From positions 88,838,342-88,902,341 of the forward strand of contig CM043953.1 in assembly GCA_014529385.2 (NCBI GenBank): a DNA stretch of 64,000 bases, written 5' to 3'. This DNA is from Adiantum capillus-veneris. Its lineage: Eukaryota; Streptophyta; Polypodiopsida; Polypodiales; Pteridaceae. Shown piece after piece: positions 21,301-31,809 of the stretch (positions are counted from its first letter, which is position 1; each line of letters begins with the position of its first letter). The notes beneath the pieces were generated by a model. It worked only from the letters and a program-made list of their open reading frames with translations. It had not been told where the DNA came from and searched no databases. A program made the position numbers and the translations under genes.

Positions 21301-22971
21301 TATCTATTAGGAGATGATTTTATTATCAAAACAGATCATCAAAGTCTTTGCTACTTTCTCACACAGAGAAAGTTATCAGAAAAGCAGATGAGATGGGCCA
21401 ACTTTCTTTCAATGTTCCATTTTCAGATTTTACACACTTCTGGAACAAAGAATGCAGTTGCAGATGCTCTCTCCAGGCGTCCAAAGATCAATGCACTAAC
21501 AACAATTTATCATGAGGAACTAGAATCTCTCAGCGAGATGTATCCTCAAGATCCAGACTTCGCCACAATTTGGGCAGATCTTCAAGCTGGTCACTCAAGG
21601 CCACCTTATTTCATTAGGGATAATACGCTCTATCGTCAACAAGCAATATGCATAGCTCAGCCCTTACGACAGAAGGTGATGGATGAAGCACATAATTCTC
21701 CTTATGCCGGGCATCGGGGAATTGCTTCCACCACTAGTGCCCTCGAAAGGTATTTCTTTTGGCCAACACTCCGTGCGGACATTGAAAAACATGTACGTGA
21801 GTGTTAAGTCTGCCAAAAAGTAAAATATGATAGACATAAAGTTTATGGCAAGCTTCAGCCGCTCCCTGTGCCTAACACGCCATGGGAAAGTATTGCCATG
21901 GATTTTATTACGGATCTTCCTAGATCCAAGAATGGAAATGATGCAATCTGGACTATAGTAGACAGATTCAGTAAGCAAGTACATTTTCTTCCAGTAAAGA
22001 AGACGATCAAAGCTGATCACATGGCTAGAATATTTCTAGCTCAGATTTTTAAACACCATGGATTGCCAAAGACTATTGTGAGCGATAGAGATCCCCGAAT
22101 GACTAGTCTATTTTGGCAGGCATTGTTCGAAAACTTGGGAACTAAGCTTGATTTTTCATCAGCTTATCATCTTCAAACAAACGGTCAAAGCGAAATCGCT
22201 AATGCCACTGTTTTAGATCTCCTCAAGTGCTATGTTTCGGAACGACAATCCGAATGGGAACAGTACTTACCAATAGTTGAGTTTGCGTATAATAATACCA
22301 TACATTCCTCAACTGGTAAATCTCCCTTCGAAATTATTTATGGGAAGCCACTCTTACTTCCTACTACGGTGACCAAAGAAAACATCTTCGCCGCAGATGA
22401 ATTTGTGCGCAATATTGATATTGCCCATCAACAAGTAAAGCAAGCGATTCTTCGTACTCAAGAGCAACGGAAGAGAAAAGCAGACAAGCACAGAAGGAAT
22501 CTCAATCTTGAAAAAGGACAATATGTCCTGCTTCGGTTTGAGAAAGCTAGATTGAAAAAGCGGGTCGGCAAAGGGAAAGTTGTCAAACTTTCCCACAGAT
22601 TTTACGGCCCTTTCAAAATTACAGATAAAGTCAATGACGTGACTTTCAGATTGGATTTGCCTTCTCACTGGCGCATCCATAACGCTTTTTATGTCAGTCT
22701 CCTCCGACCATATGTGGGACCTCCTCCAGTGGCGCTAGTACAAGAAGATCCTCCAGAAGTCGAAGAGACTGAGGAAATCCTTCTACCTAAACACATAATA
22801 CACCACTCGGAGAGACAACTCAAGTCGGGGAGTCTACATCGAAAGTATTTAGTCAAGTTCAAGAATTACACTCCTTTAGATGCAAAGTGGATGACTGAGT
22901 CCGATCTTAAGGACTACCCAGACATCTTGCACAGTTATGTTGACGCTCTACAGTTGAGGTCAACTGTTTAG
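18367..22971 (+). pseudogene. gag-pol: Gypsy B gag-pol with chromodomain, one phase with four stops
   Basis: One phase runs from MGGREIEFSLLQQQ to TAG 22969-22971, broken only by TGA 19096, TGA 19267, TAG 20305 and TAA 21805. Order: gag with a Lys/His-rich stretch and capsid helices (RRDKALAFIRQFEV); a degenerate zinc knuckle (ISECGQVGHMKGDC, first Cys missing); protease FDLGSTDNFIS, where the usual DSG/DTG reads DLG; RT with [12 protein letters not shown] and the catalytic FFDDIL; RNase H (YCDASGDCVGAVL, TDHQSL); integrase HHCC finger with MDFITDLP, VSDRDPRM and the Glu in GQSEIAN; and a C-terminal chromodomain (YLVKFKNYTPLDAKWM). All four stops differ by one C-to-T change from a sense codon expected at the site. 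Confidence 0.92.
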
Positions 22972-22983
22972 AACCAAGAGGGA
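22971..22983 (+). promoter_or_regulatory. Gypsy B polypurine tract
   Basis: The purine run gaaccaagaggga immediately precedes the 3' LTR. Confidence 0.85.
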
Positions 22984-24481
22984 TGTAACTATGTCAGACT
23001 TTGTAAATAATTAATTTATTTACGAGAAAAGAATGATCTAATTAGTTGTGTGCACATCAGAATAGATCAGGAAGTTTCTAGGGCCTCAGGTGCGCCCAAG
23101 TTTGGGCCAGAGCACCTCAGGGAGACTCTAGCAGAAAAATACCTTGAAGCCCTAGTGATTGGGAAATTGGGTCTTCAATAAAGGGGTAGATACTAGCCTC
23201 AGATTTCAGGCTCTGAAAATTACGCGCGCTAGTGCAAGCACAAGAATGAGATGGGGTCCTTAGAATAATAACCCTAAGGCCTGAATCATTTTACGGCCTT
23301 AGGATAAGTCAGTTCATGTATTTTTAAATTGTCTATGCCGGACCAAATGACCGGACAAGTGCGAACAGGTAATGCCAGAGCAGTGTCGGTACGGCATTGC
23401 GCTGGGGAGCAGCTAACAATTTCATTAGTAGCATCTGCATGTGCAATTGTGAGTTAATTTTCACATTTCATTAATAGCCTAGGGATTTTTAAAAAGTGAA
23501 AGTTGAAGGGGTTTTAAAGTTATTAAGTAAGTGTGCCAAGTGGCACACTTACCAATGCAAACTAACTCTCTCTCACCCTCTCTCTCTTCCTAGCGCCCCC
23601 TCTCCCTGATGGCTATTTAGGAGCCCCCCCTCCCCCATTTTCAGTGCTGGCAGTGCTCCTACCCCCCCTATTGTGAGTATGCCCTACGCATTGGAGCCTT
23701 CCATGGATGCTTGAGAGCAGCCCCTTGTGACATATGTGGTGGCCTCGTGCTCCCATTGTCTAGAACAAGGGCTCTCATAGCCATAACCAGCTTTTGGTGA
23801 GGTTTCATCGCGAGAAGTTGCAGCAGGCACTCTCTTCGTAGAGTGTGGTGGCTGTAAATTCTCTGTTTTGAGCCCTTAATCACCTCCTTTAGGTTGAATT
23901 TCAGCAAAATACATATAGAATCTAGTTCTTCTCTACCTACACTACGCGTACACCAAGTTTCGTGCAATTCCATCACGGAAAAAGTCTCTATTTCGGCTCT
24001 GGAAGGTGCTCAGGTAACATTTTCAGGTTATGTGCAGAAAATTACAGCAAGTATGTGTGCGTGCATTTTGCGTGTTTCTCCCTTGTTTTTGTTGTAGAAT
24101 AATTATGCATAAAGGGCCTCAGTTAGCGGAAGGCAGACTCTCATTTCGAGAGCTTCCATTGAGTTTTGTGGAAGATAGACTCTCGTTTTTGAGAGCTTCC
24201 CAAAATCTCATAGCAGAGGGAAGATCCTCTCAGTATTCAGAGAGTAGCTTTCGCACTCTCTCAGTCAGAAGCAGAAAGAAAGAATAGAGGACGGGCTATT
24301 GCCCCGTTCTTGTGCTTGTAAAGATTCTCCCTTAGTAATAAAGATATTCTCTTTATGGGGGGGGGACCAGCCCATCTTCTGGTCCCCAATGAAGTGTCAA
24401 GCTTTTCCTCTCCCTCTCCAATTCTCTTGAGTATTTGAAGTACAATTAAAAGTCAGTTTACGCTTCCGTATTTGTGTGACA
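22984..24481 (+). repeat. Gypsy B 3' LTR
   Basis: This 1498-bp copy matches the 5' LTR apart from scattered substitutions and is followed by atggc. Confidence 0.95.
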
Positions 24482-25275
24482 ATGGCTCTTAGTGCACTCC
24501 CCCGTGGTAGCTGTCCAGGTGAGGATGACTTGACTCCCAGTTTTTTCTTGGAGTACTGGGACTTGCTTGGCCCAGATCTCTGTAGTGCTTTCCGGTACAT
24601 CTTGCACACAGTAGAGATGCCTGACAGCTTGAGTGAGGGTCCGATCTACCTCATTCCCAAGGAGGGTGGCTCCTTGGATGAGATTCGATTGTGGTGCCCC
24701 ATCACCATCCTTAACTCAGCCTACAAAATTCTTTCCGAGGCTCTGAGTTTGAGGATCCAGCCACTTCTAGAGAGCCTTATGCATTCTACTCAGACAGGTT
24801 TTGTCAAGGAGCGCAGTATCTTTGACAACATCTACTTTTTGGGAGGCTTTTGCCTTAGCGCGGCTCCGTAGTGAGGATCTGGTGATTCTTCTTCTCGATT
24901 TTGAGAAGGCCTACGACAGAGTTGACTGGGACTTTCTGGAGGGCACTCTATGCACGATGGGCTTCTCAAATGCTTGGATCAGAGGGGTGTCAGCTTTGTA
25001 CAGACGGGCACATAGTCAGATACTTTTGTCAGTAGGTAGAGGTGATCGTTTCATGCTCACACGTTCGGTCAGACATGGCTGCCCTTTTGCCCCCTTCCTC
25101 TTTCTATTCTATGCTGAGGCGATGAGCAGGTCTTTGGTGTCGCAGCAGGTTGGTTTACGAGGCTTAGCACTCCCTATTCAGGGGGGATGAGCTAGTGGAC
25201 ACTGAGTTTGCTAACGACTCAGCCTTGGACTTGGATGGCCATGGGGCCAACCTTCACAGGTGTGAGCAGGCTCTT
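24482..25275 (+). pseudogene. LINE C reverse transcriptase core
   Basis: The first frame (24482-24871) starts at the B junction with MALSALPRGSCPGEDDL and includes the RT entry block PITILNSAYKILSEALSLR and QTGFVKERSIFDNI. A shift near 24840 leads to the second frame with motif A LLLDFEKAYDRVDWDF (catalytic Asp present) and motif B SVRHGCPFAPFLF. A further shift near 25190 gives motif C as FANDSAL (25207-25227), where LINEs have FADD or YADD, so one catalytic Asp is lost. It would carry out target-primed reverse transcription. The frame is cut at 25275 by gypsy A and resumes at 31815. Confidence 0.88.
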
Positions 25276-25848
25276 TGTAACAGACTTGGACACTCCAAGT
25301 CAAGAATCAACCGCGACAGCACCAAATAACCACTTCAAAACAATTCACAGATCACAATAGATTTGCACTGGCCCGGCAGAGTTCCGTGCCTAGAGATATT
25401 GGCCCCAAAGACTGGCGCCCCTTTCGGTATTTCTTTTTGTATTAATCAATCATCAAAGTACAAGAGAGCGGTTAGGGTTTCACTCTCAGACTCTGCGTCC
25501 AGATGCTCTGAGAAGTGAGGCCCTCACCACTAATTTAAAGGTTACAAGGGATGCCCAAAAGCAGAGCCCCAAAAGCTTGAAAGCAAAAGCAGATTCTCTC
25601 TCTCTCTCAATGAGAGTCAGTAAAAAGCAAGTTCTCTTTTTTCTCTTTCTTTCTCCCAAATCAAAGCGAAAAGCTGAGATTTGCGTCGCTCAAAATTTTC
25701 CCTTTTTTTATTTTTTATTTTTTTAATAATCCGCCTCGGCGATTTCCGGAAATTAGGGTTTTTGGCAAAAATTAGGGTTTGCAAGAATTTTAGGGTTTCT
25801 GGCAGAAATTAGGGTTTCTGCTATCCGCCATGTCATCACTTTGTGACA
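25276..25848 (-). repeat. Gypsy A 3' LTR (left copy)
   Basis: It is matched by the right copy with roughly a dozen visible substitutions. Several TTAGGGTTT blocks lie near its start (plus 25750-25820). Confidence 0.95.
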
Positions 25849-25864
25849 TACCCCCCTCTTGAAA
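25849..25864 (-). promoter_or_regulatory. Gypsy A polypurine tract
   Basis: On the minus strand the run CTTTCAAGAGGGGGGTA directly precedes the LTR start TGTCAC. Confidence 0.88.
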
Positions 25865-26440
25865 GCATTGTAATCGACTGCGATTACGCCTGCAAAACCG
25901 ACAAAAGCCATAAACCGTCTTAGCAGACATTGACTATTAGTACCTACGTACTAGGAACACACATCTAGCACATGTACAAAATCGATAGTCACATCACACG
26001 ACATCACAAGACATCACATGACATTCAACATTCATTCGGATCTTAGACCATGATTTATCGGCAATGTAGCTAGCAATCACATCTAGGTCCTATCGGGACC
26101 TCATCGATGTCCGATTGACTAACCCCTATTGCAACCATGTCTATTCGAGATCAATCAGACCAAAATGCTGCAGTCATTTCGTCTATCAGTTCCTGCACTC
26201 ACAAGAAGTCAATAACAAATCAGTATCATTATCAGGAATTCCATTTCATAAAGTCATCCAGCAGAATACTGTCAGCTCTCAGTATCCCTGAAGCTCAAAG
26301 AGACATCAGTGACTTTAGTATCAAAATCGAGGCATCTGTTGACAAAGGAGTGGAGTAACTCCCCTCTTGTGCATCCCACTGCACCAGATCTCCGGCCAAG
26401 CTGAATTCTGGGTTCCGTTTGGAGTAGACTATGCTAAACC
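25865..26440 (-). other. Gypsy A 3' untranslated region
   Basis: This stretch between the chromodomain stop and the PPT is non-coding. Near-identical sequence sits in the same place in A' (about 49970-50531, plus) and next to the LTR of the third copy (58108-58640), so it is a conserved part of the family. Confidence 0.8.
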
Positions 26441-29092
26441 AAAGCATCGAGGTAAAGTTTCACAATCCGAGGAGTATCTGCTAGGTCCTCCTCCTCCATC
26501 CACTTCGCATCAAATGCAGGAGTGTTCTTGAACTAAACCAAGAACCGCCTTCAGACTTTACCTTTCTTCGTATCATTATGTGCCAAAATCTGTTCAGGAA
26601 CAAGGATCTCCTTGTTTTCTTCCACTGCAGGTTGCTCATCAGGCTCCCCATCATCAGGCACATCACCCTTAACAGGGTTCAAGAGACTCACATGCAATGC
26701 ATTGTGAATCCTCCAAGTATCTGGCAGTTTCAATCGGAAGGAGACATCATTTATCTTTTCAGTTATTTGGAAATGTCCGTAGTATCGCATACTAAGCTTT
26801 GGAAAAAGCCTCTCCTTTCTCTTTTTCTTTCTTAGGCGTGCCTTCTCAAAAGTAAGAGCACCCAATCATCCTCCTTCAATTTCAAGTCGCGACGATCACG
26901 ATCCGCTGCCTTTTTCTGTCGTTCTTGAGACTCCTGCAAAGTCTCGCGAACCTTGGCAAAAGCCGTATCCAAATCTCGCGAATATTCATCCGCTTCAAAT
27001 ATCTAATCTTTCGTGCTCAGAAAGGATGGAACCTTCGCAACACTTTCAAAAATCTCACATGGCGTCTTCCCCGTCGAAGAGTGTATCGTGTTATTATAGG
27101 CAAATTCCACCAAAGGTAAGTTCTTTTCCCATTGAGTCTTCTGATCCGAGATACAAGACTTCAATAAATCTAAAATCACTGAATTGGCAATCTCAAATTG
27201 CCCGTCAGTCTGCAAGTGGAACGATGACGAGAATTGCAACCGCGTGCCAATGTTCTCCCAAATTGCCTTCCAAAACAAACTCATAAATCTGGGGTCTCTG
27301 TCGGAGACAATCGTCCCAGACTGCCATGTAGTCGGAAAATCATCGTGATCTTTCTGTGTTCTCGGGAGATCAAAAATGAAATCCATTTCAATATTTTCCC
27401 AGGGGCGGGTGGGTATGGGTAAAGGCTGTAACAATCCCTGTGCCTTATGCCTGTCAAACTTGACCTTCTGGCATACGAAGCAATTGCGCACAAACTCTTC
27501 CACATCCTTCTTGAGTCTCCGCCAAAAGAAATATCTCTCTACCCCTTTCATGGTGGTAGCAATGCCGCGGTGACCCGTAAAGGTGGACAGTGGCATTCAG
27601 TCATAACCTTTTCCCCCAACGGCTGTGTAACGCACAACATAGTCTTTTTCATCAAGTAGCCTTCCCGAAGGGAGTATCCAGCTACTGTCTCCCCATCCCG
27701 TATCCGTGTGAAAATATCTGCAAAATTTGTATATGTGGCACACTGATCGACCATATCCTCGAAGCTTCTATGATGTATCGCGGAAATAGCCAGAACCAAC
27801 GGTTTTCAAGACAAAGCATCTGCCACCACATTCTTCTGTCCCTGCACATGGACAATCTGGAAGTGGAAATGTGACAAGATGTTCGCTCACCGCATCTGCT
27901 TTTCCGGAAGCTGCTTCTATGACAAGAAGTAGCGCCAACTCTGATGGTCTGTAAAGACAGTGAAATCCGCTCCGAGTAGGTAATGCTGCCACTGAGCAAG
28001 AGCATGGATAACCGCCAAAAGCTCTTTCTCATAAATCTGTGCTGTCATCTCCGGCCTAGAGAACAAACGGCTCTCGTAAGCTATGACATGGCCTTCTTGC
28101 ATCAAGACCGCACCCAAACTACGACCACAAGCATCACAATATACTTCAAATGACTTCTGCAAGTCCTGCAAAGTCAAAATAGGTCCCGTAGTCAATTTCT
28201 CTTTCAATGTCCGAAAGGCAGTCACCTCTGTGGGTCCCCATGAAAAAGGTACTCCTTTCTGTGTCAAGGTATGCAAAGGGGAAGCAACCTCTGCAAACTT
28301 TCGTATGAACCGCCTGTAGTACGAACATAGTCCCAAGAAGCTTCTAACTTCATGGACATTCCTCAAATCGGGCCAATCACGGATAGTCTCTATCTTGGCC
28401 GGGTCCATTTGCACTCCTGCTGCTGTTGACACAATGTGTCCCAAAAAAAAATGTATCTCTGGTAGGAAAAATTCACTTTTCTTTGCATTAATCACTAACG
28501 TGTGATCTCGTAATGCCTGAAAGATTTGAAGCAGATGATCTCTGTGTTTTGCCTCATTCTTGGAGAAAACAATGATGTCGTCAAAGAAAGTGCCAACAAA
28601 TAGCCTGTACTCTCGAAAAATCCTGTCCATCATCTGGTTAAATGTCGCAAGAGCATTGGTTAAGCCAAAAGGCATCACCAAAAACTCAAATAACCCAAAA
28701 GTCGTCCGAAAAGCTGTCTTGTAGACATCTCCTGGCGCTATCCTGATCTGATGATATCCACTCTTCAAGTCAATCCTGCTAAAGCACGAGGATCCTTGTA
28801 ACCTGTCGAGTATATCATCGATCCTAGGAATCGGAAATCTGTTCTTGATGGTGATTTTGTTGAGAGCGCTATAATCGATGCACATTCTCCAAGATCCATC
28901 TTTCCTCAAAACCAACACTGGAGAGCAATACGGTGAAGTACTAGGCTGGACAAGACCCTTTTCCAAGAGGTCTTTCATTGGGCTCATAATCTTTTCATTT
29001 TGTACTCGGCTCACACGGTAAGGTGGCCGATTCGGTGGCGTGCTTCCAGGTATCAGATCAATGGTTTGATCTTCAGGCCCTCTGAAAAGCAA
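26441..29092 (-). pseudogene. pol: Gypsy A pol: RT, RNase H, deleted integrase, chromodomain
   Basis: 29092-27917 (minus) is a clean 391-residue RT-RNase H frame: [33 protein letters not shown], catalytic FFDDIIVFSK, then RNase H YCDACGRSLGAVL and TDHQSW ending at TAG. 27596-27003 has the integrase zinc finger (HRGIATT...CFVCQK) and VSDRDPRF, but the text jumps from RTQKDHD to TTWQSGTIVSD, so about 45 residues holding the first catalytic Asp are missing. 26865-26551 and the following short frames carry the integrase tail and a chromodomain (FDAKWMEEEDL) that in family members targets chromatin. Shifts separate the pieces. Confidence 0.88.
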
Positions 29093-29310
29093 TCGGCATG
29101 AGTGTGGAGAAAAAATCTTGGCGTTCTTTTGATCAGGTCAAAACATATTCAACCTTTATCCAGCGTTCAATTCTCTCCCAAAACAATGAGTAAGACACTG
29201 AAGTTCATCAAGTACAATCTCTAAGCCCTTCATTTATCAAAGTCGCTTTCTCGGCCCAGTAGTCAACCACGGCGTAGTTCTTGTGGTACCAAGGAATCCT
29301 GAGTAGAACG

Positions 29311-31163
29311 TCACTCGCGTGCCCTGAACACCCCTGTCATTGCAAACGAAGTTTTCCAATGCTCGGTGTAATGGCAACATCCCATCCGGGTGCCAGTCGA
29401 ACTACCTCCGCCTGTGGCGTCAGTCTGTCGGGCGTAATTCCAAATCGACCCGCCAATTCCAAGTGAAAAGAAGTTGGCCTTGGCTCCTTCAAAAGAGCTT
29501 CCTGATCCTTCACTTTGCCCTAAAAGCGGCAAAGTTTGTACTTTCATTCATTAGATTCGGTGTAGGTCCCACGCCATGTGGTACTAGTTCTGCTTTTCTA
29601 TCTGCCTTTTCTACCACATTCCTCAACTGCTCTCGAACTCTCAGACCTGTCATCGTCTTTATCATTCTGTTCTTTCTGTGCCTTTTTAGGACACTTCGCG
29701 GAGATATGTCCATGTTCCCCACATCCAAAGCACTTCCCCTCTCTGATGAAGCGAGCTCTCTCCTCAGGAGTAAGCTTGGGTCGTGCATCCTTTTTCTCTG
29801 GGTTGCTCTTTTTTCTTTCTACTTTCATTCCCAGAAGTCTGTTCGGCTCGTTGTGTCATGGCCTCATTTGTGGGGTAGGTCAGACTGCCAGAGTGAATGG
29901 CAAAGCCCCGCTTCGCATGACTCATCAACTCCTAAATAGAAGCTGACTTCTATTCCAAGCAGTGATCTCGGATCTCTGTAGGTAGACCCATGGTAAACCG
30001 CTCAATCTGTTCTCTGAACGAGATCTTCTTGAATGAAAAGGCGGGTAGAAAAGAGCTCCAGAATCTTTCACAATAAGAATTCACTGTATCGCTCTTGGTC
30101 ATCCGGAGATGGTTCCAAGCAGCTCGTACATCTCGTTCATATTCTTGCGTCAACCAAGAAGAAATAAAAAGCTTCTTAAATTTCAGCCATTTAACTGGCG
30201 CACTCTTGTTAAAAGAAGCGTGGACCACCAAGTACGAGCATTCCCCTTAAAGTAAGAGGCAGCTCTCCGAATCTTGGAGTGCTCTGAATAGCGTCCTCCC
30301 GCAAAAGCGATGTCAAACTACTGTATAAAAGACAAAGCCTTCGAAGCATCTGAGTATCCTGAAAAAGTATCAAACTTGATTGAGTGGCCACCTTCCTTAA
30401 ACTCTCGGACTTTCTTGCTTTCATCTTCGAGAAAGTCATACTGGTTGGCTTTGTAAAAATTCCTTTTGTTCGCATAAAACTTTCCGTCATCGGAATCTGA
30501 GCTGTCTGTAGACGAGTCCTCAGTAGAACTGTCAGTCTCTGGGCGAGATGTAGCCTTCTTTGCCTTTTTATTGCCCTTTCCGAAGCTTTGTTTCTTGCTT
30601 CGCTTTTTGCTTTTCCTGTCTTCTTCGCTCGAATCCGAGGAGCTAGAAGAATTGTCAGAAGAAGAAGAAGAAGAACTGGGTAGGTCTTCAAACTTGACGC
30701 GCTTCTTCAATTTCTTTGCCTTGTCAAATGTCGACCGACAACCCAAAAATCCCGGGAAGTCAGTGATTTTCTTCTGCTTTTTGCTGTGCTTTTTGCCTTT
30801 CTTTTGCACGTCAAAAAGCTGAGCAATCCGTGCATCAACCACGTTCTCCAGTTCCTTCTCCGTATATTCCTTGGAGGCAGAAGGTTTCTTGAGAGCGGAT
30901 TTCGGGAGTGGTGTTGTGGTTCTCTGCCACTCCATCTGTACCTCTTCCAAAGAGGTCTGGTTCATATATTTTTCCATCTTCGGGTCCTTGGCAAAATTGA
31001 GCATCATCTTTGTTGCATCGCCAATCAATTGACGACGCTCCATCTCTCTTTGCTCTGCCTGAGTAGGCCGAGGTGGGCCATACTCTCTGTCTGAATCTTC
31101 GTTGTGATCCCAGCCCGCATCTCCAGATGCAGAGGGAGTCGACTGATCATTGCTTGAAGCCAT
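29311..31163 (-). pseudogene. gag: Gypsy A gag and protease, broken
   Basis: Start MASSNDQSTPSASGDA at 31163, with a Ser/Asp-rich, Lys-rich N-terminal half (about residues 130-250) and then KFDTFSGYSDASKALSFIQ at TAG 30318. The capsid part resumes in another phase at 30231 (SWLTQEYERDVRAAWNHLR) and ends at 29950. The zinc knuckle CFGCGEHGHISAKC is at about 29740-29700. The protease region (29547-29311) is scrambled by shifts and no DSG or DTG site can be read. The upstream Met at 31262 lies in the LTR and is not used. Confidence 0.85.
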
Positions 31164-31221
31164 AGGTGCCGTGGGAAAAAAATTCGGGGATCGGATTTCC
31201 CGTAGAAGAGAAATCGGTCGT

Positions 31222-31233
31222 GCTCTGATACCA
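31222..31233 (-). promoter_or_regulatory. Gypsy A primer-binding site
   Basis: The plus strand reads GCTCTGATACCA, the complement of TGGTATCAGAGC, one base from the 5' LTR. Confidence 0.95.
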
Positions 31234-31234
31234 C

Positions 31235-31809
31235 TGTAATAGACTTGGACACTCCAAGTCAAGAATCAACCGCGACAGCACCAAATAACCACTTCAAAAC
31301 AATTCACAGATCACAATAGATTTGCACTGGCCCGGCGGAGTTCCGTGCCTAGAGATATTGGCCCCAAAGACTAGCGCCCCTTTCGGTATTTCTTTTTGTA
31401 TTAATCAATCATCAAAGTACAAGAGAGCGGTTAGGGTTTCACTCTCAGACTCTGCGTCCAGATGCTCTGAGAAGTGAGGCCCTCACCACTAATTTAAAGG
31501 TTACAAGGGATGCCCAAAAGCAGAGCCCCAAAAGCTTGAAAGCAAAAGCAGATTCTCTCTCTCTCTCTCAATGAGAGTCAGTAAAAAGCAAGTTCTCTTT
31601 TTTCTCTTTCTTTCTCCCAAATCAAAGCGAAAAGCTGAGATTTGCGTCGCTCAAAATTTCCCCTTTTTTTATTTTTTATTTTTTTAATAATCCGCCTCCG
31701 CGATTTCCGGAAATTAGGGTTTCTGGCAGAAATTAAGGTTTGCAGGAATTTTAGGGTTTCTGGTAGAAATTAGGGTTTCTGCTATCCGCCACGTCATCAC
31801 TTTGTGACA
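31235..31809 (-). repeat. Gypsy A 5' LTR (right copy)
   Basis: Its own-strand end is adjacent to the PBS, which marks this copy as the 5' LTR of the minus-strand element. It carries the same TTAGGGTTT-type blocks near 31715-31785. Confidence 0.95.

Larger units (their letters stand above)
16801..24481 (+). mobile_element. Full-length Ty3/gypsy chromovirus B nested in LINE C
   Basis: The 7681-bp element has LTRs of 1500 and 1498 bp that start TGYAACTATGTCAG and end GTGACA, a Met-tRNA PBS, one gag-pol frame ending in a chromodomain and a PPT. The target duplication atggc is at 16796-16800 and 24482-24486. No frameshift is evident in 4.6 kb of coding sequence; decay is through in-frame stops only. 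Confidence 0.97.
25276..31809 (-). mobile_element. Full-length Ty3/gypsy chromovirus A nested in LINE C
   Basis: A 6534-bp minus-strand element with LTRs of 573 bp (25276-25848) and 575 bp (31235-31809), starting TGTCAC and ending in TRTTACA on its own strand. It has a Met-tRNA PBS at 31222-31233 and a PPT at 25849-25864. The target duplication ctctt is at 25271-25275 and 31810-31814. Coding is broken by stops, shifts and an integrase deletion. Two more copies of the family are in the window (36691-51185 and 57465-58682). Confidence 0.97.
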
